A stretch of 64,000 bases of DNA from JARRPM01 sp963765545 (GTDB lineage: Bacteria > Pseudomonadota > Gammaproteobacteria > Pseudomonadales > Halieaceae), in the NCBI GenBank assembly GCA_963765545.1, contig CAVXWW010000008.1:744001-808000 (forward strand), written 5' to 3'. Position numbers and translations under genes: made by a program. The notes beneath the pieces are model-generated. The model made no database searches, had not been told where the DNA came from, and saw only the letters and a program-made list of their open reading frames with translations. Positions 62,177 to 64,000 of the stretch are shown here, one piece after another. Within the stretch, counting starts at the first letter, position 1. The number at the start of each line of letters is the position of its first letter.

Positions 62177-62215
62177 TTCGCGGGGCCCGGGTATCCCCCT
62201 ATGGCCCGGCTAGTC
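62171..62215. terminator. Inverted repeat spanning the glyA and fnr stops
   Basis: GACTAG (62171-62176, containing the glyA stop) pairs with CTAGTC (62210-62215, containing the fnr stop). An inner GGGCC/GGCCC pair extends the hairpin. It may terminate both convergent genes despite the lack of a T-run. Confidence 0.45.
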
Positions 62216-62968
62216 ACTAATCGGTTCGCGTAGGCGGGGCACGTCCAGAATAGTCAGCTCTCGCTTGCTCAGGCTGATGATGCCGCTCTTTTCCAGTCGT
62301 GCCAGCTCGCGGCAGACCGTCTCCAGGGTGACCCCCAGGTAATTGCCGATATCCGTGCGGGACATGGGCAGGTAGAGCTCGGTGGCGGAATCATCCCGCC
62401 GTGCGGCCCTGGTGGACAATCCCAGCAAAAAAGCCGCGATACGTTTTTTGGCTGGCCGTTTATGCAGGAACTGGGCGGCGAGTTCGTGGTCCTCCACCAG
62501 CCGCTGGCTCATCAGGTGGAACAGGCGTGATTGCAGGTCGGGAATCTTTCGACACAGGTCCTCCAGGCCATCGAAGGGTATTTCGCAGACCAGCGTATCC
62601 TCCAATGCTCTGGCTGTGCTGCGGTAGTGCGAGTCATTGATCCCGGAAAAGCTGAATATTTCACCGGGGAGGTGGCAGCCTGTAATCCGGATCCAGCCAT
62701 CCTCATGGGTACTATAGGTCTTGATGCTGCCGCTGAGGATGGCATGCAGGGCGGTGAAGGTATCGTTCTGGTGGTACAGGTATTCGCCAGATTTCAGGGG
62801 GCGGCGGTGCTCAATGATGCTTTCCAGCGCCGTCATATGATGGGGATCCAGGGCGGCGGGCAGGCATAGCACACGCATGCGACAGTTATCGCAGGACAGA
62901 TCAAAATCGTGAGAGCACGTGAGGTCCGAGCCTATCAGCTCGGCAACCACCTTATGGTCCAGCATCAC
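62210..62968 (-). CDS. fnr: FNR/ANR family oxygen-sensing regulator
   Basis: This 252-residue CRP/FNR regulator has the Fe-S cluster ligands C26, C29, C35 and C128. The C26-C29-C35 and C35-C128 spacing (93) matches E. coli FNR (C20, C23, C29, C122). A second Cys18 precedes them. The C-terminal helix-turn-helix has MSRTDIGNYLGVTLETVCRELARLEKSG, with Glu and Arg at positions expected for FNR-box recognition. It probably switches on anaerobic genes under low O2. Convergent with glyA, divergent from nrdR. Confidence 0.93.
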   Translation of the reverse strand: MMLDHKVVAELIGSDLTCSHDFDLSCDNCRMRVLCLPAALDPHHMTALESIIEHRRPLKSGEYLYHQNDTFTALHAILSGSIKTYSTHEDGWIRITGCHLPGEIFSFSGINDSHYRSTARALEDTLVCEIPFDGLEDLCRKIPDLQSRLFHLMSQRLVEDHELAAQFLHKRPAKKRIAAFLLGLSTRAARRDDSATELYLPMSRTDIGNYLGVTLETVCRELARLEKSGIISLSKRELTILDVPRLREPISD

Positions 62969-63046
62969 CTTTGCCTGTTTTTATGAGCTCATTGTTGTCG
63001 CTCGCGGCTAGCGCAACATTATGGAGTAACTGGCAGGCCTTGTCAT

Positions 63047-63076
63047 GGCCGCCGCCGCGATTGATCAGCGGCGGCC
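63047..63076 (+). promoter_or_regulatory. Nine-base-pair GC hairpin between fnr and nrdR
   Basis: The stem GGCCGCCGC/GCGGCGGCC with a 12-base loop is followed by TTTG on the plus strand. It resembles a weak terminator yet sits between divergent genes, so it may end a small RNA or act in the nrdR leader. No RNA gene is demonstrated. Confidence 0.45.
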
Positions 63077-63153
63077 TTTGAGCGTACAGAGTGACCGCCT
63101 TTTGTTGGGGAAATATGTTAACGTTCAGTCACTTAGAAATATGAGGTAGACAC

Positions 63154-63627
63154 ATGCACTGTCCGTTTTGCAGCGCCGAGGATACCAAGGTCATAGATTC
63201 TCGCCTGGTCGCAGAGGGTGACCAGGTCCGGCGGCGCCGAGAGTGCCTGAGTTGCGCGGAGCGCTTTACAACCTACGAAATGGCGGAGCTGGTGATGCCC
63301 CGCCTGATCAAACAAAACGGCAATCGGGAGCCCTTTGACGAGAACAAACTGCGTGCCGGGTTCCTGCGCGCCCTGGAAAAAAGACCTGTGTCGGTGGAGC
63401 GCATTGAGGCGGTTATCAATCAGATCAAGCACGATTTGCGGGCAACCGGTGAGCGGGAGGTGGACTCACGGGTGTTGGGAGAGTTGGTGATGGACCAGTT
63501 GAAGCAGATGGACCAGGTGGCCTATGTGCGGTTCGCGTCGGTCTATCGCAGTTTCCAGGATATCGCCGAGTTTCGCGACGCCATCGAGCGCCTTGAAGCC
63601 GAACCTGTCGCCCCGCCGCCCGATTGA
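63154..63627 (+). CDS. nrdR: Transcriptional repressor NrdR
   Basis: NrdR represses ribonucleotide reductase genes. The 157-residue protein has a zinc ribbon (C3, C6, C31, C34) and an ATP-cone that senses ATP/dATP. The GAGGTAG site precedes the ATG. Candidate NrdR boxes occur upstream of nrdA about 21 kb away in the window. The ribD gene follows by 14 bases, the usual gammaproteobacterial order. Confidence 0.96.
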   Translation: MHCPFCSAEDTKVIDSRLVAEGDQVRRRRECLSCAERFTTYEMAELVMPRLIKQNGNREPFDENKLRAGFLRALEKRPVSVERIEAVINQIKHDLRATGEREVDSRVLGELVMDQLKQMDQVAYVRFASVYRSFQDIAEFRDAIERLEAEPVAPPPD

Positions 63628-63641
63628 GCTGAGCGCCGACG

Positions 63642-64000
63642 ATGAACCCCGTGTTCGACACCCGCATGATGGCGCGCGCCCTGCAGTTGGCCCGCCGCGG
63701 CCAGTACAGTGCGATGCCCAACCCCCACGTCGGCTGCGTGCTGGTTCGTGATGGTGACATCATCGGGGAGGGTTATACCCGACCCGCTGGCGGCAACCAT
63801 GCGGAGATCGAGGCACTCCTGGCAGCGCAAGATGCCAGTGGCGCTGTCGCGTATGTCACCCTCGAACCGTGCTCTCACCAGGGCAAAACCGGCCCCTGTG
63901 CTGACGCCCTGATCGCCGCCGGGGTGAAACGCGTCGTTGCAGCCACCCTTGATCCCAATCCCCGGGTGGCGGGTCAGGGCCTGGATAAACTGCGTGCGGC
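63642..64000 (+). CDS. ribD: Riboflavin biosynthesis protein RibD, 5' part
   Basis: RibD is the bifunctional pyrimidine deaminase/reductase of riboflavin synthesis. Only the first 119 residues of the deaminase domain are in the window. The zinc-binding HAE (NHAEIEAL) and PCSHQGKTGPC motifs are present, as is the N-terminal PNPHVGCVLV. It begins 14 bases after nrdR and runs off the end of the window. The full length cannot be judged. Confidence 0.95.
   Translation, partial: MNPVFDTRMMARALQLARRGQYSAMPNPHVGCVLVRDGDIIGEGYTRPAGGNHAEIEALLAAQDASGAVAYVTLEPCSHQGKTGPCADALIAAGVKRVVAATLDPNPRVAGQGLDKLRA

Overview
The window reads as a chromosomal segment of a free-living, GC-rich aerobic gammaproteobacterium. 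Support comes from a type IV pilus PilU ATPase, fadBA, class Ia nrdAB with a two-ATP-cone NrdA, an FNR/ANR sensor, the glyA/fnr/nrdR/ribD neighbourhood, and polyhydroxyalkanoate (PHA) proteins (two phasins and a PHA-system protein). Marine groups such as Halieaceae/Cellvibrionales would fit, but that placement is inference. I saw no tRNA, rRNA, IS element, prophage or CRISPR array.

Layout. 1-8.3 kb: a phosphotransferase, pilU, a DUF1631 gene whose C-terminal end lies in other reading frames, a zinc-ribbon membrane protein, a VWA/MoxR pair and moaA. 8.5-20.8 kb: a DASS permease, peroxiredoxin, methyltransferase, TetR plus two phasins with lysine-rich tails, pckA, hslO, an LLM oxidoreductase, a PHA-system protein, a patatin-like hydrolase coupled to an AraC regulator, a divergent diiron ferritin-like protein and rpsT. 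21-30.7 kb: TetR, a tyrosine phosphatase, small secreted and membrane proteins, a PlsC-like acyltransferase, dinG, yqcC and fadBA.

30.9-37.6 kb is the most unusual region: a tightly packed operon encoding a lipoprotein that joins two c-type haem motifs to a PHM-like copper type II monooxygenase core, a TlpA thioredoxin, a tiny DUF4266 lipoprotein ending in GGGCGCN, a DUF3570 predicted beta-barrel carrying MSGAS twice, an ApbE-like FMN transferase and an FkbM methyltransferase. I read it as a candidate extracytoplasmic copper/haem/flavin redox system.

37.6-51.1 kb: a GC-rich tandem repeat, a small protein, nrdB and nrdA behind paired NrdR-box candidates, argF/argD, grxD, a phage-P-like protein paired with a protein carrying three DnaT-type repeats (a candidate primosome pair), radA, a PilZ protein and ettA. 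51.1-60.6 kb: a five-gene operon of circularly permuted ATP-grasp, alpha-E and transglutaminase-like proteins, a predicted but uncharacterised peptide-ligase system. 60.9-64 kb: glyA, fnr, nrdR and the 5' part of ribD.
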